A stretch of 64,000 bases of DNA from Chengkuizengella sp. SCS-71B (GCF_040100845.1 NZ_JAZHSH010000001.1:3642501-3706500); one strand, 5' to 3'; shown: positions 17,631 to 27,895, numbered from the stretch's first letter. Notes: generated from the letters alone by a model not told the origin. Translations and numbers: made by a program.

Positions 17631-18410
17631 TTACCTTTCCTCTTTCACCTCAAACCTTTGAATAATTTCGAATGGTTTAACGTATGCTTCATAAGGTAGA
17701 TAGCTTGGTTCCATCGCATCAAGTACCCTAACTCTAAAGTGCTCTCTTGTAATGTATTGTGCAGCATTTTCCTTTGTTATTTTCTTAAAGGCTACTTCTG
17801 TCGTCTCATCTTCAGATATAGTAGGGTTACCTGAGACATACTCTCCTCTAAAAACTACACAAATAATACCATTTGTAATATTTTGATATATCCCTGTAAT
17901 TCCAAATAATTTGGCTTTGATTCCTGTTTCTTCTAACACTTCTCTAAGTACTGCTTGATCTAATGTTTCCCCTTCTTCAACTTGACCCCCTGGTATTTCC
18001 ATTGTATCAGAACGATCTTTATTTCGAACAAGCAACAAATCCCCATCTTCATTTGTAATATATGCACTAACAGCAACGATCTGCTTTGGAGGTTGATATG
18101 AATATGGGTATGCAGTTGATGTTAAAAAGTCTTGTTTACTTTCTATGTAAATATCACCTAGCTCCTGTCTTCTTTTTCGTGCTTTTTGATGAAGCTCACT
18201 ATTTCTGATTTTTTCTTCTATACTTTCATAATGTGCCATATTTCTATATTCCCAAATTGCCACAACTTCATCTTCCGTTTCATTCACCCAACGCCCTACT
18301 AATTTTGCTCCATGGTTCATTTGGTTAGAATATAAATAGGTATGGAAAAAATCATTAAATATCGCTAAAAGTTCAGGTTTAATCTTGTAAGTTTTCCTTC
18401 TAAAAATCAT
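17631..18410 (-). CDS. NIPSNAP-like domain fused to a NUDIX hydrolase
   Basis: About residues 1-100 (FRRKTYKIKPELLAIFNDFF, WVNETEDEVVAIWEYRNMAH, ELHQKARKRRQELG) have the dimeric alpha/beta-barrel pattern of NIPSNAP/antibiotic-monooxygenase-like proteins. About 108-230 is a NUDIX domain: VAVSAYITNEDGDLLLVRNK and the box GGQVEEGETL then REVLEETGI, all residues present. The 259 residues form one uninterrupted frame. The barrel may bind a substrate or mediate dimerisation for the hydrolase; the substrate is not known. Start ATG 18410 is preceded by GGAGAGG. Confidence 0.8.
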   Translation of the reverse strand: MIFRRKTYKIKPELLAIFNDFFHTYLYSNQMNHGAKLVGRWVNETEDEVVAIWEYRNMAHYESIEEKIRNSELHQKARKRRQELGDIYIESKQDFLTSTAYPYSYQPPKQIVAVSAYITNEDGDLLLVRNKDRSDTMEIPGGQVEEGETLDQAVLREVLEETGIKAKLFGITGIYQNITNGIICVVFRGEYVSGNPTISEDETTEVAFKKITKENAAQYITREHFRVRVLDAMEPSYLPYEAYVKPFEIIQRFEVKEER

Positions 18411-18513
18411 ATTTATATCCTCTCCTTAAAATCAGCTATTCGTATAAATGAACTTTGTGAATATCTGAAGCTCCGTTATCCCCTATGTACATTTAACATT
18501 TGATACCCTATAA

Positions 18514-18877
18514 CTATAACTCTTTCACCACAGCCATTTGCTTTCCAAATCGATACATTTGTCAACAAAACCTAAACTGGCATAAAGTTGATGTCCCCTA
18601 AATTTTCTGGATGTTAACCTACAATGATTTTATTTGCATTCGGTAATTTTGATTCATCTATCGTTAACTTTGTAGCTTTTTTGCCAATTCCTTTTCCTTG
18701 AATTCTTATTTACCATTTGAATAGCGTAAGGTTTTAATGTAGGTTCAAATTTAGATTGAGCTATGGACATAGCGTTAGATTCTATAACTTTGTTTGTTCA
18801 TCTGAAATATCTAAAGTACAACATTTATATCAATTATTAGCATTTAATTCTATAAGTGTTATTTTTTCGCTATTCAT
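18514..18877 (-). pseudogene. Decayed GNAT acetyltransferase
   Basis: From ATG 18877 the frame reads MNSEKITLIELNANN, then a TGA where Trp is expected, then YKCCTLDISDEQTKL, a second stop, and SNAMSIAQSKFEPTLKPYAI. After a frameshift it continues IQGKGIGKKATKLTIDES (the Q-GxGIGK acetyl-CoA loop), another stop, and in shifted frames YASLGFVDK. At least three stops and two frameshifts show it is dead. It resembles the spermidine/streptothricin-type GNATs of Bacillales. Confidence 0.8.
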
Positions 18878-18933
18878 GATTTTCTGCTCATTTGTGGATA
18901 TTTAAAATAGGCTGTGAAATACACCTTTCAATC

Positions 18934-19053
18934 TAGTGAACTCGTTTAAATAAAGCTTAAACATCGAGAAATCAGATGGAGACTCTGCTCCACCTGATTT
19001 GAAGATACCACCTACAGAGGTGGGCGTCTGTACACAAAATATTTTTGGATCAA
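18934..19053 (+). repeat. 120-bp structured repeat, copy 1
   Basis: Nearly identical to copy 2 at 20593-20713, same orientation. It contains a stem AATCAG-TGGAG / CTCCA-CTGATT and a second stem CACCT-ACAG-AGGTG, ending in CGTCTGTACACAAAATAT. No ORF. The two copies flank the metallopeptidase gene. The paired hairpins could be an ncRNA end or an IS200/IS605-like non-autonomous element. Confidence 0.8.
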
Positions 19054-19245
19054 ATTATTAACTAAATTTAAAATAAAGGTATTTCGCGGTCTTATTTTTG
19101 TCATTTTCGTCAATTTTGATCTCTTTCATAGGATTTCAGCTAATTTAAGACCATAAAATACCGCTATTCAACCCAATACCTTACAAATATACAGTTTAGA
19201 CCACTAATTCCCTCTATTTAAGAAACACAAGATTCAAAATGAGGT

Positions 19246-20508
19246 TCATTCAAAATCATCAAAATATTTTAACCAATCTTCCAGGATCTCTTCTTCTGTT
19301 TTATCAAAAAACTGTTTTGCGATTTCATCTTTTTCACTTCCACTGATAGATTGCTCGGGTTCGAAATGATCACCAATATATTCTACATATTCATATACTT
19401 CTTCATAACCATATTCCTCAGCTAAATACCAAAATAATGCTAAAGTAACACCGTAGTTTTCATCACTTGCTCGTTTAATATCATCGAATGAATTTAATTG
19501 AATATCCTTATCTAGAACTGCTTTATTACTTTTCAGTTTTTTGACGTATTTTACAATAGAGCTCTTTGAATTTTTAACTGAAATTAAATCTAAATCATTG
19601 AATGAATTTGTAGGATATTTTTGATGGAAATATGCAATGTACTCTGCTCCACCTTCCAACAACCAGAAACGGTAGTCCTCGCCCCAATATTCTTCATAGA
19701 TCTTCTGCTTATCTTTATCATCTAAGGAAGATTGCTGATCAAAATAATGTACAATTTCATGTGACAATACTGGGCGAAAATCAAATGGAAGAGTAGAGCC
19801 GTTAATTAAAATTTCCGTATGATTTCCCCAAGATGCTGCTTTACCTTGCGTATTCTCTGGAAATGGTGTGTCAGAATCATCAGTGTAAAAGTAAATATCT
19901 AACGAAGATTTTACATTCTCGTAGGGTTGAAGATCTTTCATTTTTTCAATGGATTTTATCATATCCTCAACTTCGGTATAAGCAAAACCTTTTCCGAACT
20001 CTTCTTCATAATCGTCTGTCACATATATATGTATTGGATTTCCTTTTCCCATATCTAATCGATGGTAGTTGAGTCCTGTTATGATTTCATCTGGAGCATA
20101 ATCACTTACTACATCCTTTTTCCCCATATAAATAAAATTCTCATCCGTTTTTTCAGTTGAAAAATTCATATAATAACGGGAATTATCTAAAAATATGCGA
20201 AGTGTATAATCCGTACTAGCTCGTAGATATTCAACAGGAGTAACAGTGGCTTCATCCCCTTTTAAAGCAATAGTTACAGGAATAAACATATCCTCGCTTT
20301 CAATGACAATACCATCAATATCTTCAACTAGAATTTGTTTATTAAATTGAATTGTAAACGTTTTAACAAGAGGGACTTCTTTCATCTCTGGTAATTCTGT
20401 CCACTCTTCATATTTTGCATAACTGATAGATTGTGGAACAACAATTGAATAACCCAAAAAAACAATTACAATAAATAAAATTAAAAAATTACTACGTCTT
20501 AATATCAT
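19246..20508 (-). CDS. Membrane-anchored gluzincin metallopeptidase (peptidase MA-like)
   Basis: The 420-residue protein has an N-terminal hydrophobic segment (about 8-30, signal peptide or anchor), then an Ig-like domain of the bacterial SbsA/Big type (about 35-115: VPLVKTFTIQFNKQILVED, LRASTDYTLRIF). A peptidase domain follows with zinc motif HEIVH (HEXXH) in VLSHEIVHYFDQQ and third ligand Glu in WLLEGGAEYIAY, as in peptidase_MA gluzincins. The C-terminus is a helical, acidic tail. It probably cleaves proteins at the cell surface. It stands alone between two copies of a 120-bp repeat. Substrate unknown. Confidence 0.82.
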   Translation of the reverse strand: MILRRSNFLILFIVIVFLGYSIVVPQSISYAKYEEWTELPEMKEVPLVKTFTIQFNKQILVEDIDGIVIESEDMFIPVTIALKGDEATVTPVEYLRASTDYTLRIFLDNSRYYMNFSTEKTDENFIYMGKKDVVSDYAPDEIITGLNYHRLDMGKGNPIHIYVTDDYEEEFGKGFAYTEVEDMIKSIEKMKDLQPYENVKSSLDIYFYTDDSDTPFPENTQGKAASWGNHTEILINGSTLPFDFRPVLSHEIVHYFDQQSSLDDKDKQKIYEEYWGEDYRFWLLEGGAEYIAYFHQKYPTNSFNDLDLISVKNSKSSIVKYVKKLKSNKAVLDKDIQLNSFDDIKRASDENYGVTLALFWYLAEEYGYEEVYEYVEYIGDHFEPEQSISGSEKDEIAKQFFDKTEEEILEDWLKYFDDFE

Positions 20509-20592
20509 TACAGTTTTTCTCCTTATCCTTTTTCTATTATTATACCAAAATCTAATAGGGACATGACTTGGGAATAAGCTTATTCTCCCTAG

Positions 20593-20713
20593 TAGTGAAT
20601 TCGTTTAAGTAAAGCTTAAACATCGAGAAAATCAGATGGAGACTCTACTCCACCTGATTTGAAGATACCACCTATAGAGGTGGGCGTCTGTACACAAAAT
20701 ATTTTTGGATCAA
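20593..20713 (+). repeat. 120-bp structured repeat, copy 2
   Basis: Second copy of the element at 18934-19053, differing at about five positions plus one extra A. One change (ACAG to ATAG) lies in the loop of the CACCT/AGGTG hairpin, so both stems are preserved, which suggests the fold matters. Confidence 0.8.
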
Positions 20714-20887
20714 TATGTGGACAAAATCTAGATTGTCACAAAGCTTTCATACGAAATGAATTGTATAATTCATTGTTCATATCGTAAAATTAAGATATAT
20801 CAATATATTAATTTTAATGTGCTATTAAGGTTATTATAAAGTAAAATCTTACTTTCAGTAATTCAAACAATAGAGAGGAGATTCATA

Positions 20888-22546
20888 ATGGGTAAAAAAG
20901 TAGTTATCGTAGGTGGTGTAGCAGGTGGTGCTTCAGCAGCGGCAAGACTTAGAAGGTTGGATGAAACAGCTGAAATTATTTTATTTGAAAAAGGTGAATT
21001 CATTTCGTTTGCAAACTGTGGTTTGCCTTATTTCATAGGTGAAACTATACAAGAACGTTCTAAGTTGTTAGTCACTTCTCCTGATATGATGAAAAACAGA
21101 TTTAATATAGACGTAAGAATATTTAGTGAAGTCATTCATGTGGATACGGAAAATAAAAAAGTAATAGTAAAAAGTGAACAAACAGGTGAATACGAAGAAA
21201 CTTTTGATGATCTCATTTTATCTCCTGGTGCTAAACCCATTGTGCCTAATCTGTCAGGAATTGAAAGCAATAAAATATTTACACTTAGGAATATTCCAGA
21301 TACCGATCGCATTAAAAATGTTGTGGATCAAAACAATGTACAAAAAGCTATTATTGTGGGCGGAGGGTACATTGGTGTTGAAATGGCAGAAAGTTTAATT
21401 CAACGTGAACTTCAAGTCACTTTAATTGAAAGTGCACCACATATTCTGGCACCTTTTGATTCAGATATAGTGACTCATGCTGAGAAAGAAATGACAGAGC
21501 ACGGTATTCAATTCATATTTAATGATCGGATTGAAGCCTTTGAAGATCAGCAAGAGGAAATCACAGCCATCATGCAAAACGGTAAAAAATTAACGGTAGA
21601 TATTGTGATCATGGCTATAGGTGTTACTCCTGATACAGCTTTCTTACAAAATACAGACATCAATTTAAGTGAAAATGGTCATATTATTGTAAACGATGAA
21701 ATGCAAACAAACATCAAGGGAGTATATGCTGTTGGTGATGCAGTGGAAGTTAAACATTTTGTTCATCAACAAAAAACGGCCATACCATTAGCTGGACCAG
21801 CAAATAAACAAGGTAGAATTGTTGCTGATCAAATTTGTGGCATTCCTTCCACTTATAAAGGGACACAGGGCACTTCTGTTATTAAAATCTTTAATTTGAC
21901 TGGAGCAAGCACAGGATTAAACGAACGAAATTTAAAACAATTAAACATACCTTACCATGTTGTTCATGTTCACCCACTATCTCATGCTGGTTATTATCCA
22001 GGAGCCAAACCTATCTCATTAAAATTAATTTTTAAAGATGATGGTAAAATACTAGGGGCTCAGGCATTTGGTGAAGAAGGAGTCGATAAAAGAATAGATG
22101 TATTGGCAACCACCATTCGTCTTGGGGGTACAATTTATGATTTAACAGAGCTCGAATTATGTTATGCCCCTCCATTTTCATCTGCAAAAGATCCTGTAAA
22201 TATGGCAGGTTATGTTGCTGAAAACATACTTACTAAAAAAAGTGATGTATATGTCATAGATGATCTTATGAATCATTTTGACCCGAACGATATAATACTA
22301 ATTGATGTGAGAACGGAACAAGAGTTTGAGCAAGGGTCCATTGAGGGAGCAATTCACATTCCCGTTGATGAAATACGTGAAAGAAAAAAAGAACTATCAC
22401 CTAACAAGGAACTTTGGGTATATTGCCAAGTTGGTGTTAGAGGTCATATTGCTTCTAGAATATTAATACAAGAAGGTTTTAAAGTGAAAAATTTAACAGG
22501 TGGATACAAATCATATGAAGTATCTGAATATCCAGAACGTGGATAA
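20888..22546 (+). CDS. CoA-disulfide reductase with C-terminal rhodanese domain
   Basis: This 552-residue flavoprotein has an N-terminal FAD-binding motif VVIVGGVAGGASAAARL, the redox cysteine in SFANCGLPYFIGE (about residue 43), NAD(P)H motif IIVGGGYIGVEMAE and the second FAD motif GVYAVGDAVEV. The dimerisation domain follows (about 330-450), then a rhodanese domain (about 455-552) with IDVRTEQEFEQGSI and active loop CQVGVRG. This is the CoADR-RHD architecture, which reduces CoA disulfide or CoA persulfide/polysulfide. It probably maintains CoA thiols and handles sulfane sulfur in the cytoplasm. GAGAGGAG precedes the ATG. Confidence 0.9.
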   Translation: MGKKVVIVGGVAGGASAAARLRRLDETAEIILFEKGEFISFANCGLPYFIGETIQERSKLLVTSPDMMKNRFNIDVRIFSEVIHVDTENKKVIVKSEQTGEYEETFDDLILSPGAKPIVPNLSGIESNKIFTLRNIPDTDRIKNVVDQNNVQKAIIVGGGYIGVEMAESLIQRELQVTLIESAPHILAPFDSDIVTHAEKEMTEHGIQFIFNDRIEAFEDQQEEITAIMQNGKKLTVDIVIMAIGVTPDTAFLQNTDINLSENGHIIVNDEMQTNIKGVYAVGDAVEVKHFVHQQKTAIPLAGPANKQGRIVADQICGIPSTYKGTQGTSVIKIFNLTGASTGLNERNLKQLNIPYHVVHVHPLSHAGYYPGAKPISLKLIFKDDGKILGAQAFGEEGVDKRIDVLATTIRLGGTIYDLTELELCYAPPFSSAKDPVNMAGYVAENILTKKSDVYVIDDLMNHFDPNDIILIDVRTEQEFEQGSIEGAIHIPVDEIRERKKELSPNKELWVYCQVGVRGHIASRILIQEGFKVKNLTGGYKSYEVSEYPERG

Positions 22547-22633
22547 ATAGTGAAGAATGTATTCGTAAATGGAGGAACAGGTGCAGAAGTTTCCCATAGA
22601 GAAAAAATGGAAATTTTATGAATGTGATTTGAT

Positions 22634-22663
22634 TTGATTATGTGCTCTAAATAATTATATAAT
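22634..22663 (+). promoter_or_regulatory. Promoter of the alcohol dehydrogenase gene
   Basis: TTGATT (22634-22639), 18 bases, TATAAT (22658-22663), about 55 bases before the start codon. Confidence 0.6.
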
Positions 22664-22716
22664 AATAAACGTTGTAAATAAGTTATTTTATTTCGAAAAG
22701 AAAGCAGGTAAAATTT

Positions 22717-23880
22717 ATGGAAAACTTCACATTCTATAATCCAACTCAATTAATATTTGGAAAAGGTCAGATGCAACAAATTACAAAGGAAGTTCCTAAA
22801 TACGGAAAAAAAGTATTAGTTGTTTATGGTGGAGGAAGTATTAAAAGAAATGGTATTTATGATAACGTAATTCGTTATTTAAAAGATATAGATGCTGAAA
22901 TATTTGAGTTGTCTGGAGTTGAACCGAACCCTCGTTTAACTACAGTGCATAAAGGAGTAGACATCTGTAAAAATGAAGGTATCGAGTTCCTGCTTGCAGT
23001 TGGTGGTGGAAGTGTTATTGACTGTACTAAAGCAATTGCTGCGGGTGCCAAATTAGATGGTGACATTTGGGAAGTGATTACACGCAAAAAAGCAGCTGTA
23101 GATGCTTTGCCGTTCGGTACTGTATTAACGCTTGCTGCTACTGGTTCAGAAATGAATGCAGGTTCTGTGATTACAAACTGGGAGACCAATGAAAAATATG
23201 GCTGGGGAAGCCCAGCAGTATTCCCCAAATTCTCTATTCTAGACCCTGAAAACACGTTCACTGTACCGCGGGATCAAACGATATATGGAATCGTAGACAT
23301 GATGGCCCATGTGCTTGAGCAGTATTTTCATCACACAGAAAACACACCTCTTCAAGATCGGATGTGTGAATCTGTACTGCAAACTGTAATTGAAACTGCA
23401 CCTCTATTACTAAATGACTTAGAAAACTATGACCATCGTGAAACGATCCTTTTCAACGGTACTATCGCTTTGAATGGCATGTTATCTATGGGATATCGTG
23501 GAGATTGGGCTACTCACACTATCGAACATGCAGTATCTGCTGTATATGATATTCCACATGCTGGAGGACTAGCGATCTTGTTCCCGAACTGGATGAAACA
23601 CAATTTAGAATCCAATGTTGGACGCTTCAAACAATTAGCTACAAGAGTATTTAATGTAGAAACTGAAGGAAAAACTGATATAGAAGTTGCTCTAGAAGGT
23701 ATTGAAAAACTAAGTTCTTTCTGGTCTGGCCTAGGTGCTCCTTCTACACTCGCTGACTATGATATTGATGATAAAAACTTAGAAATTATCGCAGATAAAA
23801 CATTAGTTTATGGAGAATTTGGCAACTTTAACAAATTGAATAAAGAGGATGTTATGTCTATTTTGAATGCATCATTGTAA
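22717..23880 (+). CDS. Iron-containing alcohol dehydrogenase (YugJ/BdhA-like)
   Basis: The 387-residue enzyme is group III alcohol dehydrogenase: [13 protein letters not shown] at the N-terminus, nucleotide-binding [15 protein letters not shown] (about 95-110), LAATGSEMN, and iron ligands in [13 protein letters not shown] and [19 protein letters not shown]. The closest named types are the NADH/NADPH-dependent butanol dehydrogenases and YugJ/YugK of Bacillus. It should reduce aldehydes to alcohols. Start ATG 22717 has AGCAGG upstream. A strong terminator follows. Confidence 0.9.
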   Translation: MENFTFYNPTQLIFGKGQMQQITKEVPKYGKKVLVVYGGGSIKRNGIYDNVIRYLKDIDAEIFELSGVEPNPRLTTVHKGVDICKNEGIEFLLAVGGGSVIDCTKAIAAGAKLDGDIWEVITRKKAAVDALPFGTVLTLAATGSEMNAGSVITNWETNEKYGWGSPAVFPKFSILDPENTFTVPRDQTIYGIVDMMAHVLEQYFHHTENTPLQDRMCESVLQTVIETAPLLLNDLENYDHRETILFNGTIALNGMLSMGYRGDWATHTIEHAVSAVYDIPHAGGLAILFPNWMKHNLESNVGRFKQLATRVFNVETEGKTDIEVALEGIEKLSSFWSGLGAPSTLADYDIDDKNLEIIADKTLVYGEFGNFNKLNKEDVMSILNASL

Positions 23881-23891
23881 GTGATAGGATA

Positions 23892-23936
23892 AAAGCCTGC
23901 AATGAGGGAATATCCCTCCATTGCAGGCTTTTTTAT
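23892..23936 (+). terminator. Terminator of the alcohol dehydrogenase gene
   Basis: AAGCCTGCAATG-AGGGA pairs with TCCCT-CATTGCAGGCTT, then six T. Confidence 0.95.
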
Positions 23937-24057
23937 AACTTAAGAATTTATAAAATTTCAAATTCTAAGTTTCAACAAAAACTACCTCTAAAGAAAACTC
24001 GATGATTGGCAAGTCTAGACGAAGGCAGAATCGTTAGTTGCCCTTATACTATCTACA

Positions 24058-24145
24058 TTTTAATTATTTAATTTCTGATAGTGTAAAGAAGTATTCGGCT
24101 ACCTCCTCGAGAGACTCCGATAGGAGTTTTTGTTCTGAAATCTGA
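24058..24145 (-). pseudogene. Short coding-looking remnant after the GH81 gene
   Basis: A minus-strand frame reads ISEQKLLSESLEEVAEYF and then FTLSEIK before a stop near 24062. It has no start codon and follows the GH81 stop in another frame. It looks like the last residues of an unrelated gene left by a deletion. Family unknown. Confidence 0.3.
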
Positions 24146-24152
24146 ATTCAAT

Positions 24153-27100
24153 TTATGGTGTGCTATTCACCATAGGAATCTCCTGTTGGAATTCCCCTGC
24201 TTTTTTGTACGTAAAACCATATTGTAAATTTTGAATCACTTGTCCATTAGTTACAGTAAATTCATATCTTCCAGTAGTATCGTTGTAAATTAACATTGGA
24301 TTTTCTTGTGGTCCATCGTTAATCTTATAATGTAAAATGATATAATCGTAAGTTGCATTAGCTTCTGGTATAAACCAAATGGTAGCTTCTGTAAAGTTTA
24401 AATAAGTTGCCCCGTGCTGCAATGATGGATCTGTTGGAGTTCCTGGTACTGCATCTGTAGTCACTTGTAAACCATTACTTGCTGCAGATTCGTTCCCTGC
24501 TGCGTCTTTAGCCACTACAGTAAACGTATATGCAGTATTTTCTGTTAATCCTGTTACTGTATGAGATGTGCTTGTTGTATTGCCCTCAAGTATTCCATCT
24601 TTATAAATATCATAACTAGCTACTCCTACGTTATCTGTTGCTGCTGTCCATGCTAAGTCAACTGTAGTTTCACCTTTTGCTGTAAAGTTTAGGTTTGTTG
24701 GTGCTGTCGGTGCTTCCGTGTCTACTACTGGTTCTACTGGCGAATCTGGATTGGTAGCTCCTCCTGAACCTACAACATATTGGAACCAAGCTGAATCTTG
24801 TCCGAAGGTGATGAAATAAGTATATTGGAAATCTATAATATCTCCTATATTCAATCCTTGAATGGTAAACTCCCAAACTCCGTTCTGCTCCACACTTCCA
24901 ACATTTTGTTGTACGCCATTATTCACTATATAATGTAAGTCTGCAAAACTAGCTATGCCATCTGGCGTGAATTTAAATGTCACACTACTTCCGCTATCTA
25001 CAACCTCAATGGTAAAATCAGGACCTACAAAAACATTTCCACCCGATGAAGGTGCTGCATCCGTTGTAACAGATACAGAGTTGCTAGCTGTTGAGCTATT
25101 TCCGGCTGCATCCTTCGCTATAACTTCAAATAAATAAGTTGTATTTTCTGTTAATTCTGAGACCTGATATGCTGTTGTCGTTGTATGAGCTACAAGTAAC
25201 CCATCCTGATAGATATCATATCCTGTTACTCCTACGTTATCTGTAGAGGCTGTCCAAGATAAATCTACAGTTGTACCAGTTACATTAGCTGGTGTTAAGT
25301 TCGATGGCGCTGTTGGAATTTCAGCATCAGGCACTTGAGGTTCTCCTCCTGATGGAGGTGTTCCAGAACAATTGCCACCTGGACTAACTGCTGTTTCTTG
25401 AGCCATCGCATTAGCCGGAACCATTAATTCATAGCAGTCAGAGAAAGTAACTGTTATATCTGTATCTGATGCGTTGTAAGCTACATACGTATTCAGTCCA
25501 TCCTTAGTAAATACAGAGTAAAGCGGTGTGTTTGCTGTAATTTCAAAGTTTGGTAATCCATACACATCTAAAGATCTAATCCATTGGAACGTGTGCGCTC
25601 TAGATTCACCAAATTCCACACCAACAGCTGGATCAACCTCCGTGTCTTCATCCTTCCATAATGTTAAAGCCTCTGCTGGATTACTAAGTGCATAATAAGA
25701 AACCAATATGTCCTGCCAAACATCTACATTATCTATTCCTTCCCATCCGAACTGTTGTTTCTTTTGCAAATAATTTGGAAATTCAGCATACGTATTGTTG
25801 TAGTTTTGCGCAACATAATTCGGATCAGTTCCAAGATAAAGTGAAGCTGGTGTAATCGGTAACATTTGAATTCCGTGTGCTTCTACTGGGTTTTCAGTCC
25901 ACCATGTTGTATGATTGTATTTGCCTCCCCATACCATAACTGCATCGTCATTTGAAAATTCAGGTTCAAATACATCACCATAGATATCGAACCAATAGTT
26001 ATTAATCGCTTCTCTTTCAGTAGTATACATATATATACCGGCATCTCTTATTTCGTCGTTTCCGGTAGCTTCACCCCAAAGGATTAATGAAGCCCAAGCA
26101 TTCATCGCTTCAGATGAAGATTCATGGTTGTTTCCACCATATCTCCATTCATTTGCATCAATAAATCCGGGTCCATTTGCCCATGAATGACCTGCATACG
26201 GGTCAAAATTTCTCAAAAATGGGTATTTGCTTGAATTTCGATCTGTTGTTGCAATATCACCAATTAATTCATTTACCATACCGCCCCATTGGTCTTGTTG
26301 ATCCCATGCATCAACTGTATTTGCTTCTTGAAGTGCAACTTGTGCAGCCGCATAAATCCAATACCCCCAATGGAAATGATGATCATTTAGTTCTGTATCT
26401 GAAAAATAACTAGCACTATAACCTATTAATGTTTTCCAATGATCATCATAATAGAAATAGTTATCTTCTACAGGTTGTCCGGCTTCATTAAATTTGGTAG
26501 GTGTGAACCACCATTCCATTGTGTTTTTCATAGATTGAACAAAAGCATCTGTTTTTACATCATCGTTTAATTGAGCCGTAATTGGAGCAAGATTAGATAT
26601 TCGTCCGAGGTTTTTACCCATCCAATACGTATCGTATCCACCATTACCTCCATCAGCACCTGCATTTATGAACGGAGGATTAAGTCCCATACCATAATCA
26701 AAATATTGAGTAACATAATCTTCAAGTTTAGCAATATCTGTAGGATCTGTTAGTTCAGGCATCCAAGGCAAAATACCATTAAATACATACTGTGTGCTGA
26801 AATCAGTTCCTGCAATCGTTTTCATTGTGCCGCGAATCGTATCATACGTAGATAAATAAGATGAGTCAGATATCAATGGATTATTTCTCCACTGATGTGG
26901 ATAAAGTGCTGTGATCGTTTCAGTGTTTGCACCTTCCATTGCTGTTGTTGTAATAATGTAATCCGTAGTTAAAGTACTGCTTGCTTCATCATAGTTCCAA
27001 TCTACTCTAGTATCTGTAACAAAAGCAAAAGCACGATCTTTATAGAAGTTAAACGTATTCACATCACCGTCAGGTAAACCAGCAACAGTAAAGAAGTCCT

Positions 27101-27848
27101 TACCTACAGGTAAATCCGCAATCACTTCATTTCCATTATTTGTCCAAGTTGTACCTATTGGAGCATATAAACCGTAAAAGTTAGTTTGACCGTTGTTGTT
27201 TACTGAAATTTGAATTGAAGAAGCATCTTCATGCAATATCGTTGTAGCTAGATTAAACTTAACCTTTGGCTCTGCACCGTCAAACGTAAAATATGCATAA
27301 GGACTACCATGTGCAATCGTTGCTTTCATCTTTTTACTTCCATCACTACTTGCCATTAAGATATCTGCAGACCAATCGTCAAGCTTGTCTGCTTTTGCAT
27401 CTGAAGGTGAAAATGTAGTCGCTTGAACCTCTAAATCAATTTGACCTGGACGGTGCTCTCTTTCTAATTCATTTTCACCGTCTAATAATGTGTTGACTGT
27501 TTTTGGAGGGTTACTAATTTCAAAACCAGTTGGTGTTGCTTGAAAAGATAATGGATGTGCATATAAAGCACCTGAATATTGGTGCCATAATACTGAAGTT
27601 AACCAATCATTAGTTGGTAAAGGTTTTCCATCAAAATTGCTTGTTGTAAAATCTTCCGCAGGTGGTGATTTTCTTGGTCCCAACACCCAATTATATAGTT
27701 GTGTTCCTTTCTGAACTGTAGAATACCCACCTGCACCTACAGCAACATCATTTTCAGTAATGTCAGCTATTGCTAGATTAGCGGGAATTAAAGTAGTTAT
27801 AAGTAGTGTAAGCGTTGTCATTAATGACAAAAATTTAATTTTATGCAA
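24153..27848 (-). CDS. Secreted GH81 endo-beta-1,3-glucanase with FN3 and C-terminal carbohydrate-binding modules
   Basis: The 1231-residue protein has a signal peptide (cleavage near NLAIA-DITEN). The GH81 catalytic region spans about 45-800, with PLPTNDWLTSVLWHQYSGAL at its start, HHFHWGYWIYAAAQV (general-acid Asp region) and NHESSSEAMNAWASLILWGE (catalytic Glu region). Then follow FN3 domain 1 (about 842-932), a CBM56-like module (about 933-1027, with YTYFITFGQDSAWFQYV), FN3 domain 2 (about 1043-1133) and a second CBM56-like module (about 1134-1231). It should cleave laminarin/curdlan-type beta-1,3-glucan outside the cell. The two FN3 copies are close relatives. Two perfect cre sites 48-97 bases upstream imply catabolite repression. 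Monocistronic. Confidence 0.92.
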   Translation of the reverse strand: MHKIKFLSLMTTLTLLITTLIPANLAIADITENDVAVGAGGYSTVQKGTQLYNWVLGPRKSPPAEDFTTSNFDGKPLPTNDWLTSVLWHQYSGALYAHPLSFQATPTGFEISNPPKTVNTLLDGENELEREHRPGQIDLEVQATTFSPSDAKADKLDDWSADILMASSDGSKKMKATIAHGSPYAYFTFDGAEPKVKFNLATTILHEDASSIQISVNNNGQTNFYGLYAPIGTTWTNNGNEVIADLPVGKDFFTVAGLPDGDVNTFNFYKDRAFAFVTDTRVDWNYDEASSTLTTDYIITTTAMEGANTETITALYPHQWRNNPLISDSSYLSTYDTIRGTMKTIAGTDFSTQYVFNGILPWMPELTDPTDIAKLEDYVTQYFDYGMGLNPPFINAGADGGNGGYDTYWMGKNLGRISNLAPITAQLNDDVKTDAFVQSMKNTMEWWFTPTKFNEAGQPVEDNYFYYDDHWKTLIGYSASYFSDTELNDHHFHWGYWIYAAAQVALQEANTVDAWDQQDQWGGMVNELIGDIATTDRNSSKYPFLRNFDPYAGHSWANGPGFIDANEWRYGGNNHESSSEAMNAWASLILWGEATGNDEIRDAGIYMYTTEREAINNYWFDIYGDVFEPEFSNDDAVMVWGGKYNHTTWWTENPVEAHGIQMLPITPASLYLGTDPNYVAQNYNNTYAEFPNYLQKKQQFGWEGIDNVDVWQDILVSYYALSNPAEALTLWKDEDTEVDPAVGVEFGESRAHTFQWIRSLDVYGLPNFEITANTPLYSVFTKDGLNTYVAYNASDTDITVTFSDCYELMVPANAMAQETAVSPGGNCSGTPPSGGEPQVPDAEIPTAPSNLTPANVTGTTVDLSWTASTDNVGVTGYDIYQDGLLVAHTTTTAYQVSELTENTTYLFEVIAKDAAGNSSTASNSVSVTTDAAPSSGGNVFVGPDFTIEVVDSGSSVTFKFTPDGIASFADLHYIVNNGVQQNVGSVEQNGVWEFTIQGLNIGDIIDFQYTYFITFGQDSAWFQYVVGSGGATNPDSPVEPVVDTEAPTAPTNLNFTAKGETTVDLAWTAATDNVGVASYDIYKDGILEGNTTSTSHTVTGLTENTAYTFTVVAKDAAGNESAASNGLQVTTDAVPGTPTDPSLQHGATYLNFTEATIWFIPEANATYDYIILHYKINDGPQENPMLIYNDTTGRYEFTVTNGQVIQNLQYGFTYKKAGEFQQEIPMVNSTP

Positions 27849-27895
27849 ATAAAAACACTCCTTTTAGTTGTATATTTTCAGCTTGTTCAATGAAT

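Noticed and set aside
22550..22621. 24-codon ORF (GTG start, NVFVNGGTGAEVSHREKMEI)
   Set aside because: No SD, no known family, and it lies in the leader before the alcohol dehydrogenase promoter; too weak to annotate.
24103..24135. Plus-strand terminator ACTCC-GAT-AGGAGT TTTT
   Set aside because: The stem is only five to six bases with a three-base loop, and the upstream plus-strand gene already has a strong terminator.
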